A DNA stretch of 64,000 bases from SR1 bacterium human oral taxon HOT-345 (GTDB lineage: Bacteria; Patescibacteriota; Gracilibacteria; Absconditabacterales; Absconditicoccaceae), in assembly GCA_003260355.1 (NCBI GenBank), contig MPSQ01000001.1, positions 558,001 to 622,000 of the forward strand, given 5' to 3'. Below, piece by piece: positions 1-10,605 of the stretch (position 1 is its first letter; each line of letters opens with the position of its first letter). A program made the position numbers and the translations under genes. Below the pieces are notes generated by a model. It saw only the letters and a program-made list of their open reading frames with translations, was not told the DNA's origin and ran no database searches.

Positions 1-26
1 TTTTTATATTTTTTATAGGAATAGCA

Positions 27-623
27 ATGAAGAAATCTGTAAATCATTCTGTAGAAACAAAGAATGTCAATCCATCAAACCTACAAGATAAGCTAAGGAA
101 GCTTACAACCAAGATCGCTCTTGCAACTGCTCTCTTGGTAGGATATAACTCTTGTGGGAAAAAACAACCTACATTGGAAGACAAACAAGAAGTAAAGATG
201 GAAGTCATGGATACAAAACAAAAGAATGAAACTGGCAAGAACGAAAGTAATGCAATGGACACAGAAGTTAAAAATGTGGCTAATGATACTAAGAATGATC
301 AACCTGAAGAGTTTAGCGATGAATGGTATGAAGCATTTGCTCTGTCGATAGCAGTTGATGAAGAATCTCAAAGACTCGATGAAGAATCCAAACAAATAGC
401 TGAAGATAGGAAGAAAATAGCTGAAGATAGGAAGAAAATAGCTGAAGATACTGAAAATGCTATGCTTTCTATGGAAAGGAACCGAGAGTGAGTAGACGAG
501 GATCTTCTTGCATTTTCTAGTGATTTGCAAACATCTTTGGATGAATATTTTGCTGCCTGTAGAGAGCTAGGAAGAGAACCTAGCGCTCACTGTAAAAAGT
601 TGATGGCGTCCCGTAAAAAATAA
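27..623 (+). CDS. Probable secreted/lipoprotein with C-terminal coiled coil
   Basis: I do not recognise a family. The 198-codon frame starts at ATG 27 behind an AGGA ribosome site and reads through one in-frame TGA (489-491, Gly) to TAA at 621. Residues 25-43 form a hydrophobic segment ending in a cysteine (GYNSCGKK), which resembles a lipoprotein signal although the cysteine context is not a perfect lipobox. The rest is highly charged. Around residues 120-145 a 7-residue unit (IAEDRKK) repeats three times, encoded by a 21-bp DNA repeat, and is likely a coiled coil. The next gene starts 2 bp after the stop, so the two are probably cotranscribed. A surface or periplasmic role is inference. Confidence 0.6.
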
Positions 624-625
624 AG

Positions 626-2776
626 ATGAATAAAGAGAAACTCAGCATACATCCTGATACATCTGGAGAGATACAAAAAAAATCACTGAATCCTAATGAG
701 GTAAAAGGCATTATTGACGTCGTTTTTGCTAACCTTTCTCCAGAAGAGAAGTCTTCTATAGGGAATGTAATTCTTGATTCTAAGCTCAAACTTTCTCTTA
801 ATAATATAAAGTTGATCCTTGAACAGGCAAAAAAAGGATCGGAAAAAACAAAAACCTCTCCATTAAATTTTGTGAGGAAGTTTTTGGACTTTCAAAAAAA
901 ACAAATGAAACAAAAACTTGATATACAAAAATTCCCTACTTTATCTGCTAAAGCACAGGACAATAAAAAAGAGAACCAAGTCAAAGAAAAAGAGAACCAA
1001 GTCAAAGAAAAAGAGAACCAAGTGAAACGAAAAAAAATTAATATAAATGAGCGTCTAACCCAGCAAATAAAGCAAACAAAAGAAGCTTATCAAAAACTTA
1101 ATCCTACGCTTAGACAACATACCTCCGATGAACTTAACTCAAAAGTCTCTACTCTTTCTCCTGTCGTGAGGGCAAAACTTAAGAAAAACAATATCGCTCC
1201 TGCTGAATATGCAAACTTCCTTCTCTCAAGAGAAAAGATTAGATGAGATACAAAAAAACCTGAGAATGAAACATTCCTTAAAAGCTTAAAAAATATGGAA
1301 AGGTCGCTCGGAATCGAGGAGCAGACCCAGTGAGGTTATCCCCTTTCCTATGAGCCCAAAGCTAAGGTCTTTGATCAGAATCCTGATCTCGCTGAGTTCG
1401 CAAAGAATGATCAGACTTTTTCTCGTTTAGAAAATGTAGAAATATTCCCTAAAGGAGATGAGTGGGATCAAAAGCTCATTGAGAAGTTTGGAGATCGTGG
1501 GCTCAAGGAGCTTGCTGGGAAAGTTGCCTCTTTGGATGCAAAGCAAAAGCAAGGGGAAGCACTCTCCATACAAGAAAAGGAGATGATAACCGCATATCAG
1601 CAGCAACTTGAAGCACTCAAGGCACAGATGCAATCGAGGCTGACCAATTATCTCAAAGCTTCTATTACTCAAGCTCCGGTAGTTGCGCTGATGCGTTATC
1701 TTGGGCAAGAAAGTCTTGGAGGGAGGAAGCTCTCTGATCTCCTCTCTCATCAAGACAAACCTTTTGCTACGCTTGTCCAAGAGACGACGCTCACGGGAAA
1801 GGCTGAACCCATTCTCCAGCTCAAAGGAATGATTGAAGGGAAGCCGTTGACCTTTTATTACAATCTTGCTGATCCAACCGCTAGCTTGGAATGTGACGAC
1901 AATCTTCACTATGATCCCTTTTCTCATCAGCTTTCTTTGTGAGTTCAGGGGAAAGGGAATAGGACAAAGCTCAACCTTCAGATGCCAACGACCAAAGAGC
2001 TTTCTCAGCGTCTTGAAGAAGCATTGACACCAGAGAAGGTAAAAGATATTATTGATCAGGCTTCGGATCTTCAAGACTATCAGGAGAAAATCTGACTTTT
2101 AGCGAGCGATCAGCTAGAAGACTCCTTTTCTACGGATGAAACGATCCATTCACGTCTTGCCCGTCATACTGAGAAAAATCTTGCCATTCAGGAGCTTCAG
2201 GCACAATTGGTGCCTCCTGAGATCACGCACCAGCTGATGAAAGACGGCTTGATTAACCAGCACCGTCCTACGCAAAACGTATTTAGGCTTTTGGATCGCA
2301 CGAGCGAAGAGAGCACAGACGCGGAACTCCAATCTTTTAGAATCGCGATAAAAAAGCTGGATTCCTTCCTCAAGTCTCCAAATCTCTCTCAAAAAATTAT
2401 GGAAATTCAAGATCCTATCCTTCGTAATGTCCTCACAAAACTCTCTGATGCAAATCTAAAGAAATCTGACTTTCAAGTTCGATCGACTGCAATGCTAGAT
2501 TTTTTTAACCTTTTCACCAGGCAGAATCTGACAGACAATAGCGTAAATCCTGAAGCTCCAGACTACAAGATGAATCTTTCAGACTTTTCTCGTTTTATTG
2601 GTTTTTTGGATCGTCCTGATCAGATGATTACCGATCCGAAACATTTGGAACATTTTTCACCAGCATTTCGTGAGAAGTATCAGCTCCAAGAGTCCGCTCA
2701 GCAGGGGGGGCTTTCCCACTTGGAGGATGAGATTGCAGCGGTCTATGAAGAGGAGCCATCCTACGCCTATGCATAG
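626..2776 (+). CDS. Hypothetical 716-residue charged protein
   Basis: No family recognised. One frame runs from ATG 626 to TAG 2774 through four in-frame TGA codons (1244, 1331, 1940, 2093), read as Gly. Under the standard code it would look like three fragments. No signal peptide or membrane segment is visible. Residues 110-135 hold three copies of a heptad (KEKENQV) from a 21-bp DNA repeat at about 970-1032, echoing the 21-bp expansions in the preceding gene. The later part has alternating helical and polar stretches without a catalytic motif I can name. It is likely cotranscribed with the upstream lipoprotein-like gene. A structural or cell-surface-associated role is possible, but nothing in the sequence proves it. 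Confidence 0.6.
970..1032 (+). repeat. 21-bp direct repeat x3 inside CDS
   Basis: Three consecutive copies of a 21-bp unit (GAGAACCAAGTCAAAGAAAAA with one or two changes in the last copy) encode a repeated charged heptad. In-frame slippage expansion is the simplest explanation. Confidence 0.75.
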
Positions 2777-2863
2777 AAGAAGATACTTGAATCGATCGAA
2801 AACTTAACTAGATTGGTTCGCTTCCTTCGTAATGACTGGTTTACTTTGTATTTTTTGAGAAGA

Positions 2864-2896
2864 AAAAGAGGAAGGCTGATTCCCCTCCTCTTTTGT
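2864..2896. terminator. Bidirectional rho-independent terminator
   Basis: The stem AAAAGAGGA (2864-2872) pairs with TCCTCTTTT (2886-2894). The A and T tails let it end both the plus-strand gene finishing at 2776 and the minus-strand gene finishing at 2910. Confidence 0.75.
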
Positions 2897-2909
2897 CTGA
2901 TTTTTAGAA

Positions 2910-3671
2910 CTATTTTACTTTATAAGTCCCAAGGATAGTTACCATCTCTTGATACTGGGCTTTGAGCGTAGCGTTTACTTCTTTCATAAGATTAGTAAAG
3001 GTCGTCTTGAGCATCTCGATAACAGCAGTTTTTTCCTTTGCAGTTGGGAATTTATCGGCGTGCTTTGCAAAGTGATCATCAAGGATCTTATGAATCTTTT
3101 GCTCCTGAGTAGTTGCTTTAGCAGGACATTCTCCTCTGTAGTATGCCCATTCATCACATTTTGTACCATCAGAAAGCGTACATACTCCAGATTCATTACC
3201 GTTTTTGTCTTTTACGATCTCATGTTTTCCTCCATTCTTTTCACAGTTTACAGAAGCAGGATTAGCCATTCCTACTGTATGTGTCGTCTTTTTTGACCAA
3301 AGGTATTTTGACCCGCTTGCTGTGGTAAGCTCGAGTTGATTTCCTGTCATAAGCTGATATTTAGCATTAGAAAGGTCAAATTTGCTCTCAGCATCCATAA
3401 GAGGCGTATTGCAGTACATGAGCGTAGTAGCCATTGGTCCTGCTAGGATCTGGTCTCCTGAAAGGGAATAGGTCGTAGAAAGATTATTGCAGAAAGATCC
3501 GAATACCTTTCCTGTCCCAAACTTTACTGTTGCTCCCGTCAAAGCTTTCCCTTCAAAAGAAGTGAGTTCCCATTCGGTTGCCTCGAGAGGATTGATTTCT
3601 GCAGCGAAGATTCCGCTGACTGCGAGTGATGCAGCACAAAGCATTCCTGCTGCCATAAGTGTTTTTTTCAT
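2910..3671 (-). CDS. META (HslJ-like) plus DUF333 secreted protein
   Basis: The 253-residue frame ends in TAG and has no in-frame TGA. Residues 1-23 are a signal peptide (KKTLMAAG...AVSGIFA). Residues 27-130 resemble the META domain of HslJ-type heat-shock lipoproteins (NPLEATEWELTSFEGKAL, and a late FGSFCNNLS). Residues 137-185 match the DUF333 'putative hemolysin' pattern: NPASVNC, then GGK, then GVCTLSDGTKCDEW and RGEC. A helical tail follows. META proteins are periplasmic or envelope proteins linked to stress and drug resistance; the exact activity is unknown. It is transcribed divergently from ackA. The domain calls rest on motif reading only. Confidence 0.75.
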   Translation of the reverse strand: MKKTLMAAGMLCAASLAVSGIFAAEINPLEATEWELTSFEGKALTGATVKFGTGKVFGSFCNNLSTTYSLSGDQILAGPMATTLMYCNTPLMDAESKFDLSNAKYQLMTGNQLELTTASGSKYLWSKKTTHTVGMANPASVNCEKNGGKHEIVKDKNGNESGVCTLSDGTKCDEWAYYRGECPAKATTQEQKIHKILDDHFAKHADKFPTAKEKTAVIEMLKTTFTNLMKEVNATLKAQYQEMVTILGTYKVK

Positions 3672-3856
3672 AGTTTTTTTGCATAGAAAAATAAAAACGT
3701 TTTCTATACTGGATAACGCATAGGATTAAAGAAATGTGACAAAAAAAATCTGACTTTTGTCGCTGGTGGGAGATTTTTTGGTATGAAAAGTGCTTGTAAT
3801 TTGAGAGGGTTTGACTACATATAAGGGTGATTTTTTTATTTTATTATTGATTAGAG

Positions 3857-5044
3857 ATGAAAATTCTTGTGCTGAATAGTGGTAGCTCTTCATTGAAATA
3901 CCAGCTTTTTAATATGGAGAATCAAGAGGTTCTGGCTAAGGGACTTGTCGAGAGGATTGGGATTGACGGAGGGAAAATTAAGCATAAAACCGCAACTGGA
4001 GTAAAGCATGACATCGAATGACATCTTGCAAATCATGAAGTTGCTTTGCACAAGGTACTTGAACTTTTGGTTGATCCTGAGCTTGGAGCTTTGGGAAGCC
4101 TGTCTGAGATCAATGCGATCGGACATAGAATGGTTCATGGAGGTGAAAGCTTTAAGCAATCAACGATTATTACTCCAGGAGTAAAGGAAGAATTTAGGAG
4201 ATTAACAGCACTTGCTCCGCTTCATAATCCGGCTAACCTGATGGGAGTAGAAGCTTGTGAAAAGATTCTTCCTGGTGTGCCTAATGTTGCGGTCTTTGAT
4301 ACCGCGTTTCATCAGACTATGAAACCTGAGCATTATCTCTATGCACTTCCTTATAGATGGTATCAAGACTATAAAGTGAGAAGATATGGTTTTCACGGGA
4401 CTTCTCATAAGTATGTAAGTCAAAGATTAGCTGAACTGATGGGAAGATCAGATTTAAAGGTTATTACCTGTCACGTGGGAAATTGAGCGAGCATTACTGC
4501 TATCAGGAACGGAGAAGTTGTTGAGACTTCTATGGGACTCACTCCTCTTGAAGGGGTGATCATGGGAACGAGGTGTGGAAATATTGATCCAGCTATTGTG
4601 CCTTTTATGATGAAGCAAGAAAATCTGAGCGTTGAACAGATTGATACGATAATGAATAAGGAATCTGGGATTCTCGGACTCTTTGGTAAGTCAAGCGATC
4701 ATAGAGACGTTGAAGATGGCTACCTTGCAGGCAGCGAAAAAGAAACCATGATCTTGGAAATGTATACGAATGCGATTTTGAAATATATTGGTAGTTATGC
4801 CGCACTACTTGAGGGCGTTGATGCTATCGTATTTACAGCTGGAGTGCTAGAAAACTCTATCATTCAGAGAAAGCTTCTTGCTGAAAGGCTTGCTTGGCTT
4901 GGAGTGGATTTTGACGAAAGCTTAAATAACTTTAGAGGAGAAGAGAAAAAACTGACTAAAGAAGGTAGTAAGGTTCAACTTTGGGTGATTCCAACTGATG
5001 AAGAACTTATGATTGCAAAGGATACTTATGCTCTTACTAAATAG
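3857..5044 (+). CDS. ackA: Acetate kinase
   Basis: Transfers phosphate between acetyl phosphate and ADP, giving ATP and acetate, in the cytoplasm; in a reduced genome this is a main substrate-level ATP step. The 395-residue product has the usual length. Visible family motifs are the N-terminal [55 protein letters not shown] and [10 protein letters not shown]. Two in-frame TGA codons (4019 and 4484) fall where glycine is expected. The second supplies the Gly of HVGNGAS, one of the clearest recoding proofs in the window. The start at 3857 gives the canonical N terminus. No phosphotransacetylase gene lies beside it. Confidence 0.95.
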
Positions 5045-5090
5045 AAAATAAAGCCCTTTCTTTCAAAGCATTGTGAAGATTTTAGCTTAT

Positions 5091-5165
5091 AAGGAATACT
5101 AGCTGTAGAACGCTTATCCTGCTTTTGTTGGTAGATTGCTCTATAGTTGTAGTGTTCCTTTTATA
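5091..5165 (+). ncRNA. Long-range hairpin between ackA and the TPM gene
   Basis: AAGGAATACT (5091-5100) pairs with AGTGTTCCTT (5151-5160) with one G-U. A nested CTGTAGA/TCTATAG stem is visible, and T residues follow. It could be the ackA terminator or a structured leader of the TPM gene starting at 5178. No known RNA family is recognised. Confidence 0.4.
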
Positions 5166-5177
5166 TCTTTAGAAAAG

Positions 5178-5915
5178 ATGAAAAAAATCTGACTTCTTAT
5201 TTTGTGCATCCTTTGCCTAATGGGAATCTCGTTTGCGCACGAGATTGATCCGATGCATTTGCCGAGATTTGAGTATTTTGTGAATGATTATTCTCAAGTC
5301 CTCAGCCAAGGGGAATTTGAAGAGCTCAATCAACTTGCTGAGACTCTTGAAACGACGTCAGGATATCAGGTCGTAACGGTTCTTTTTCCTCATAGAGAAG
5401 GGAATGAGCTTTTTGATATTGCACTCAAAGCGTTTAATGAAAACGGAATTGGAGATAAAGACAGGAATGATGGACTTTTGCTAGCGATTGCAACTGAGGA
5501 AAAGAAGATCAGAATTATGGTTTGATATGGATTGGAAGCTGAGATTCCTGATGCTCTCGCCAAAGCGATCATTGAAGCACTTATTAGACCTGAAGTAAAT
5601 AGCGGAAACCTCTATCAAGGAATCAAGAATTTTTATAGTTTTTTTTCTGATCAAGAGATAAAAGCTCAGGTTAAGCAACTGCTTCCTGAGGAAGAAGATT
5701 CCAGCTCTCAGATGACCTTTCTCTGAGTTTATGCGATTCTTTTGGCTGCGTTAGTCCTTCGAGGTTCGACAGGGAAAGGTGGATCTTCTAGAGGTAGTTG
5801 GAGAAGCTCAAGTTCAAGTTCAAGTAGCTCTTCTAGCTGGGGAGGAAGTTCTGGAGGTGGAGGCTGATTCTCTGGAGGTGGAGGAAGTTCTGGAGGCTGA
5901 GGTGCTGGAGATTAA
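5178..5915 (+). CDS. TPM-domain membrane protein (YgcG-like)
   Basis: The 245-residue protein starts with a signal peptide (MKKIGLLILCILCLMGISFA) whose Gly5 is TGA. Residues about 30-150 form a TPM (TLP18.3/Psb32/MOLO-1) domain, with the motifs VNDYSQVLSQGE, YQVVTVLF, GDKDRNDGLLLAIATEEKKIRIMV and GYGLE. A membrane helix follows around residue 178 (VYAILLAALVLRG), then a Ser-rich and Gly-rich tail as in YgcG proteins. Several tail glycines are TGA. Under the standard code the gene would break at the first TGA after the start. LemA follows 64 bp downstream, and the TPM+LemA pairing is common in bacteria. Envelope maintenance or membrane-complex assembly is inferred from family knowledge. Confidence 0.85.
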
Positions 5916-5979
5916 CTTGCAGTTTGAGAGCAAAAAAGTATAAGAAATCAGACTTTTTATCTTTTTTTTGAGAGAATAG

Positions 5980-6561
5980 ATGAAGAAAGGAACGCTTTGG
6001 GGAATCGTTATTGCTGTGATCTTGATCGGAATTTCTGTGATTGCAGGTCAGTATAATTCCCTTGTAAAACTTGAGGAAACCGTCAAAGCCCAACGAGGAC
6101 AGGTAGAATCCGTCTATCAAAGGAGAGCCGATCTCATCCCTAATATCGTAGCTACTGTCAAGGGAGAAGCTGCTTTTGAGCAGGAGACGTTGAGACAAGT
6201 AGTAGAGGCGAGAGCTTCTGCGACACAGATGAAAATAGATGCAAATAATGCACAAGACTTTGTAAAATTCCAGGCAGCTCAGGGAGAACTCTCTCAGGCA
6301 TTGGGAAGATTGATGATGCTTACTGAGAACTATCCTAGCTTAAAAGCCAACCAAGCCTTTAGCGATCTCAGAGTTCAGCTCGAAGGAAGTGAAAATAGAA
6401 TTGCTGTAGAAAGGATGAACTACAATAAGGTTGTAGGAAAGTATAATATCAAGCTGAGAAGCTTCCCGACCAATCTTATTGCTAAGTGGCTCGGATTTGA
6501 GAGAGCAAACCTCTTTGAAGCAACAACGGGTAGCGAAGTTGCGCCTGTAGTAGCATTCTAG
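5980..6561 (+). CDS. lemA: LemA family protein
   Basis: 193 residues, near the family's usual 185-200. One N-terminal membrane helix (residues 6-22) is followed by the helical LemA domain: YNSLVKLEETVKAQRGQVES, YQRRADLIPNIVATVKG, ENYPSLKANQAFSDL, EGSENRIAVERMNYN and KYNIKLRSFPTNLIA. It has no in-frame TGA and ends in TAG. It sits directly after the TPM gene and is closed by the terminator at 6583, consistent with a TPM-lemA operon. The function of LemA is poorly defined; it is a membrane-anchored helical-bundle protein with an outward-facing domain. Confidence 0.93.
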   Translation: MKKGTLWGIVIAVILIGISVIAGQYNSLVKLEETVKAQRGQVESVYQRRADLIPNIVATVKGEAAFEQETLRQVVEARASATQMKIDANNAQDFVKFQAAQGELSQALGRLMMLTENYPSLKANQAFSDLRVQLEGSENRIAVERMNYNKVVGKYNIKLRSFPTNLIAKWLGFERANLFEATTGSEVAPVVAF

Positions 6562-6582
6562 CCGAGGACTCGAAGAAAAAAG

Positions 6583-6612
6583 AAAGAAGTCTGATTTTTG
6601 ACTTCTTTTTTT
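6583..6612 (+). terminator. Rho-independent terminator after lemA
   Basis: The stem AAAGAAGT (6583-6590) pairs with ACTTCTTT (6601-6608) and is followed by a T run. Its loop carries the recurrent TCTGATTTTT motif described in the findings. Confidence 0.8.
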
Positions 6613-6645
6613 AATTATTTATTTAAGATTTCTTCAAAAAATAAC

Positions 6646-6766
6646 TTGACTTTTGCCTCCTTTTCTCTATCTTTTTTTACCTAGCTTTATCCACTTGAGA
6701 TAAGTTTGCTTGTGAAAGTATGCTTATCTGGAAACGGGCGTAGGTTTCTCTACCCCGTTTTTTTCG
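6646..6766 (+). ncRNA. Candidate small RNA 1 with GTGA-loop hairpin
   Basis: A promoter-like pair (TTGACT 6646-6651, 16 bp, TATCTT 6668-6673) precedes a hairpin. In it AGATAAG (6698-6704) pairs with CTTATCT (6723-6729) around an apical GTGA tetraloop. A terminator follows (AAACGGG 6732-6738 with CCCGTTT, then T7). No ORF fits between promoter and terminator. The 18-mer AAGTTTGCTTGTGAAAGT (6702-6719) recurs exactly in the minus-strand RNA at 18.2 kb. The RNA body would be about 85 nt. No known family is recognised. Confidence 0.55.
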
Positions 6767-6820
6767 TATTTGCAGGAATATCCCTCTTCAGAACTGGAGA
6801 ATATTTCTTTAAATAATGTC

Positions 6821-6959
6821 TTGACATTTTATAGAGATTACGTATATTTGTGGTTGCAATTTTTTTTTCATCGCTAGAATTCAAGATGGAGACTATTGTT
6901 TGTGAAAACAAGAGTTTCCGAGAGCAGGTAGAGAATCTCTGCCTGCTTTTTCGTTTTTT
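6821..6959 (+). ncRNA. Candidate small RNA 2
   Basis: A canonical promoter (TTGACA 6821-6826, 16 bp, TATATT 6843-6848) is followed by about 100 nt containing a TTGTTT-GTGA-AAACAA hairpin (6896-6911). A strong terminator then follows (AGCAGG/AGAG stem 6923-6947 and a T-rich tail). The frame that crosses it has no recognisable protein features. It sits in tandem with candidate small RNA 1 and shares the GTGA-loop hairpin style. Confidence 0.5.
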
Positions 6960-6962
6960 ACA

Positions 6963-6990
6963 AAAAAAGACAGCCTGGAGGGACTGTCCT
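6963..6990 (-). terminator. Terminator for the 7030-7440 gene
   Basis: GACAG (6969-6973) pairs with CTGTC (6984-6988). Read on the minus strand it is followed by seven T residues. Confidence 0.65.
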
Positions 6991-7029
6991 CATATATTTA
7001 AGGATTTCACACAAAGACATCATGAAGTC

Positions 7030-7440
7030 TTAGAGAAGAACGATATTTTCTTTTAGCTCTTGGATTGACGATCTGATTTCTTCAAATCAGAATGCAAAAT
7101 TACTTCTCAGATTTCCATTTTCTCTAAGGAGCATTGTCAGCTTGTCCTGAATATCTTGCATCCCTTCGACAAGTAAAAGGAGATCTTTAGTGGATTGAAT
7201 CAACCCATTATCTAGCTCTTTCGCTAATCTGGCGATGTGAGCTTTCAACTGGAGAAGCGTGCTTACTACTACATCTACATACTCACTTTCAAAATGATGA
7301 AGGATTCCCCCTCCGTATTGACATGCCGCCTCTGTAGTGTATTCTAATGCAGAAATCAGAGCATCACAAGTTGTTGCAATTTTTTCGAGAAGTGTATTCG
7401 TTTTGGTAAGCGAATTAGAAAATTTCATTGATTCGTTCAT
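7030..7440 (-). CDS. Hypothetical helical protein
   Basis: The 136-residue frame reads through one TGA (7087-7089) and ends at TAA 7030. No signal peptide or membrane segment is seen. The sequence is almost entirely amphipathic helix (long runs such as LQLKAHIARLAKEL and LLLLVEGMQDIQDKL), suggesting a helical bundle or coiled coil. An alternative start lies at Met5 (7428). A terminator follows at 6963-6990. No family recognised and no function proposed. Confidence 0.6.
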
Positions 7441-7556
7441 TGGGATTAAGACAAGCTAAAAATGATTACCTCTCTATTATATTCCAAAACTAAAAAAAAG
7501 AAAAAAAATCTGATTTTTTCTCTTTCTTGATACTTGCCTTTTTTTGAAATGATGAT

Positions 7557-8645
7557 TTAGTGCGATTTGTCTTGCGAAGAAAGGTAGGTAGCACAAGCAA
7601 AACTAGATGTCCAACACCGTTGAAGATTGAAGCCTCAGGTCTCCCCAGTGATATTAAGCGACTCTCCAATAACGAATACTCAAGGAAGCTTTTTGAGCTC
7701 GAGATGCTGGTCCACCTCTTCAAAGAGGATCCCCCCAGACATTACTTTCGCTTTTTCTCGAGAGCCTAGGCGAATTGGAGTCAAAGTCATCGTATATTTT
7801 CTGAAGCCGGTTTTTACCCTTAGATAGCTAAAGAGCCTCTTGGTCATAGCACTTTCTGGGATTATTAGTCTGATTTTTAGATTTTTTAGCACGTCTCCAT
7901 ACTGATAGCCAAGTCGAAGTGAAGTATTAAAAACAGCAGGTCAAGAGGTTCCTTCATGCGTAAAGAGCAGATCTCCTTGCGTTTCATAGACACATTTTCA
8001 TCAGTCAAGAAGCTGAATTTTTGCAAACGTGCTACTTCCGGAAAGTTGGTCGATCTTTTCCTGCGTTTGGATTCCACAGAGGGCAGGATGAGCAGCTTTT
8101 GTGGCGATTTTGTACTCCTTTGCTAGAGTAAAGGCAAACTTTCCTCCTCCGATCTGCGGAAATGAACAGCCTCCACTAGCCAGAATTATCCTTTTAGTGG
8201 TGAAAGTTTCATTTGATGTTTTGACGGAAAAACCTTCTGCTATTCTCTCTACCTGGAGGACTTCCGTCTTGGTGAGGATTGTTGCAGCATTTTTCTCATT
8301 CTCTTTGATCAGAAAATCCACGAGTTGACGAGATTTATTGCTCTCTAGGAGGATTCTTCCAGCGTCTTCCTCTTTGCTTTCGATTCCGTGGCCTCTAAGA
8401 AAGTTTATCATTTCTTGCGGTCAAAAAGCTTGAAAAAAAACAGAGAGTCTCTCTCTTTGATCTCCAAGATAATGATCTGAGCTAGTATTAAGATTTGTGA
8501 AATTACACCTCCCCTTTCCAGAAAGCAAGAGCTTAGTTGCTATACTGTCTGTCTTTTCTAGGATCAGCTTTTTTCGCTGTTTTGGCAATAGCATTCAGCA
8601 AAATAAGCCACTTGCCCCAGCCCCAATAATAATCACATCTTGCAT
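7557..8645 (-). CDS. HI0933/YhiN-family FAD-dependent oxidoreductase
   Basis: Assembling the frame across several in-frame TGA codons gives a 362-residue flavoprotein with the full HI0933 signature. It has an N-terminal FAD-binding VIIIGAGASGLFCG, then LLLSGKGRCNFTN, FGPQEMINFLRGHGIE, LASGGCSFPQIGG and GDLLFTHEGTSGPAVF. It ends with AKVMSGGILFEEVD and LPGVFVIGESLNITGETGGFNLQ. Family members are usually 390-420 residues, so this one is slightly compact. They are cytoplasmic flavoproteins of poorly defined redox substrate; BaiN-type members act on steroids, but that does not transfer here. Under the standard code the gene would look like broken fragments. Confidence 0.9.
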
Positions 8646-8691
8646 TTCTCTCGGAACTAAAGACTAAAAAAGACCTGTTCAACTGCCCTGA

Positions 8692-9420
8692 TTATTGCAT
8701 CACCAAAATAGAAAAAATCAGATACGAAAATAGGAAACACCCACTTCCGAGCAGTGCTCCTATAACGACATCAGTAAATCGATGAACATGGAGATATCGC
8801 CTACTCCAAGCAACAATTCCCCCGCAGATGATCGCAAAGACAAAGATTACTTCACGATATTCAAGGTTGAGGAGCCGAGAAACAGCAATTGCTGCACTCA
8901 AGAAAAATACGAATCCTGCTGTGGTATGTCCGCTTGGGAAACTATAGTCTTTGAAGGTGATTTTTGCTTTTTCAGGTCTTGGTCTTTGAGTTATTCTTTT
9001 TACGCTTCGGAAGGCAATTGATGCGACCAAAATACTACTTACTCCGATTCCAAAAATTCTCAATTCTTTGCTCCAGATGAGGATTCCGCTCATTAGAAGA
9101 TAGAATATTCCGACTGATAAGGGAGTAATTGCATGATTAATGAAAAGAGAAAGCTGAAGTTTCCATGAAGTATCGTTTTTTTTGCGAGCAAGACGACGAT
9201 CCCATTTTGTGATTGCTTCAGGGAAAAGAAGTATTCCAAGCGCTGCCAACAAAACGAAAAAACCTAGAGTAATACTCAGATAGATAAGTTTTTTTGCACT
9301 GATATCAAACATGAATATCGTTCTTCTCTGTAAAATAAAGGATCTTTCAGGATTTAAATGATGGTATGGTAAGCTGGAAATATAAGATAAGGATTTATAT
9401 AGCTCCTCAACCTCAATCAT
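8692..9420 (-). CDS. PAP2-family membrane phosphatase
   Basis: The 242-residue membrane protein carries the complete PAP2 signature: KRITQRPRP (motif 1), YSFPSGHTT (motif 2) and SRRYLHVHRFTDV (SR-x5-H-x3-D, motif 3). Five or six hydrophobic helices surround these motifs. Likely substrates are lipid phosphates such as undecaprenyl pyrophosphate or phosphatidate, acting on the outer face of the membrane. The first helix begins near residue 40, so the start may be Met37 (9312) rather than 9420. It lies just downstream of the malic enzyme gene on the same strand (45 bp). It ends in TAA and has no in-frame TGA. Confidence 0.88.
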   Translation of the reverse strand: MIEVEELYKSLSYISSLPYHHLNPERSFILQRRTIFMFDISAKKLIYLSITLGFFVLLAALGILLFPEAITKWDRRLARKKNDTSWKLQLSLFINHAITPLSVGIFYLLMSGILIWSKELRIFGIGVSSILVASIAFRSVKRITQRPRPEKAKITFKDYSFPSGHTTAGFVFFLSAAIAVSRLLNLEYREVIFVFAIICGGIVAWSRRYLHVHRFTDVVIGALLGSGCFLFSYLIFSILVMQ

Positions 9421-9465
9421 AACGATCTTAGCAACTCTCTTGAAAGGAAAGAAGTAGTTTATCCC

Positions 9466-10605
9466 CTAGGCTACGGCTTTAACGGCATCTGCGATGACAG
9501 TTGCCACCTGTTTGTCCAAGGCTGAAGGTAGTATTTCATCTCTGGTTGGATTTTTGAGGTAATTAGCAAGGGCTTGAGCTGCTGCAAGCTTATGTTTTTT
9601 TTCTACTTTAGGGATTCTTGCCTCTAATAAGCCTTTGAATAGTCCAGGGAAGACAAGCACATTATTTACCTGGTTTGGGAAATCAGACCTTCCTGTTGCA
9701 ATAATGGTAGCTCCTCATTTTTTCGCCTCATCAGGGGTAATCTCTGGCTCTGGATTAGAAAGAGCAAATAAAATAGGATCTGAATTCATCTTTTTTACAT
9801 CCTCAGTAGAGATGAGATTTGGCTTGCTCACTCCGATAAATACATCTGCTCCGACGAGGGCTTCACTAAGAGAACCGCTGCATTGATTAAGATTAGTCAG
9901 TGCTCGAGGCTGTTTGTATGTATTAAGATCGGTTCTTCCTTGATGAATACAGCCTTTTGAATCTGTGATAACGAGATGTTTCGCTCCAAAATCCTGTAAT
10001 AATGAGGCAATAGCAAGTCCTGCCGCTCCTGCTCAAGCAATAACGATTTTGAGGGATCAGATTTCTTTTTTTGTGATTTTGAGAGCATTAATGAGTCCTG
10101 CAAGCACCACGATAGCTGTACCATGCTGATCATCGTGGAAAACAGGAATATCTAATCTCTTTTTGAGTTGTTCTTCGATATAAAAGCAGTTAGGAGCTGC
10201 AATATCTTCGAGATTAATTCATCCAAAAGTAGGAGCGATATTTTCTACAATTGAGATAATTTCTTCAGGATTCTGCGTCTTGAGCACAATCGGCACCGCA
10301 TCAACGTCACCGAAAGCCTTGAATAGAGCGGCTTTTCACTCCATTACCGGTAATCCCGCCAAACCTCCTATATTTCCCAATCCAAGGACTGCAGTTCCAT
10401 CACTCACGACTGCAACGGACCTTCATTTCCAGGTATAGTCATAGGCTTTTTCTGGGGATTTTTGTATTTCTAAGCAAGGTTGCGCGACACCGGGACTATA
10501 ATAGGTTGAGAGCTCTTCCCTTGTCTCGAGTGGAACTCTCGAAGAAATTCAGATTTTTCATTGATATTTTTGATGTTCTTGTAATGCACGAGTATAATAA
10601 TCCAT
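9466..10605 (-). CDS. Malic enzyme (malate dehydrogenase, decarboxylating)
   Basis: Oxidative decarboxylation of malate to pyruvate with NAD(P)+. The 379-residue frame reads through several TGA codons and has the short MaeB-type architecture without a phosphotransacetylase domain. Visible motifs are [69 protein letters not shown] and [14 protein letters not shown]. The Rossmann loop is [13 protein letters not shown], followed by [14 protein letters not shown] and [13 protein letters not shown]. Many of these glycines are TGA. With acetate kinase it suggests pyruvate- and acetate-centred energy metabolism, which is inference. Cofactor preference cannot be read safely. Confidence 0.93.

Noticed and set aside
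6850..7056. Plus-strand ORF starting at GTG
   Set aside because: It crosses candidate small RNA 2 and its terminator and runs into the convergent gene; no protein features and no ribosome site.
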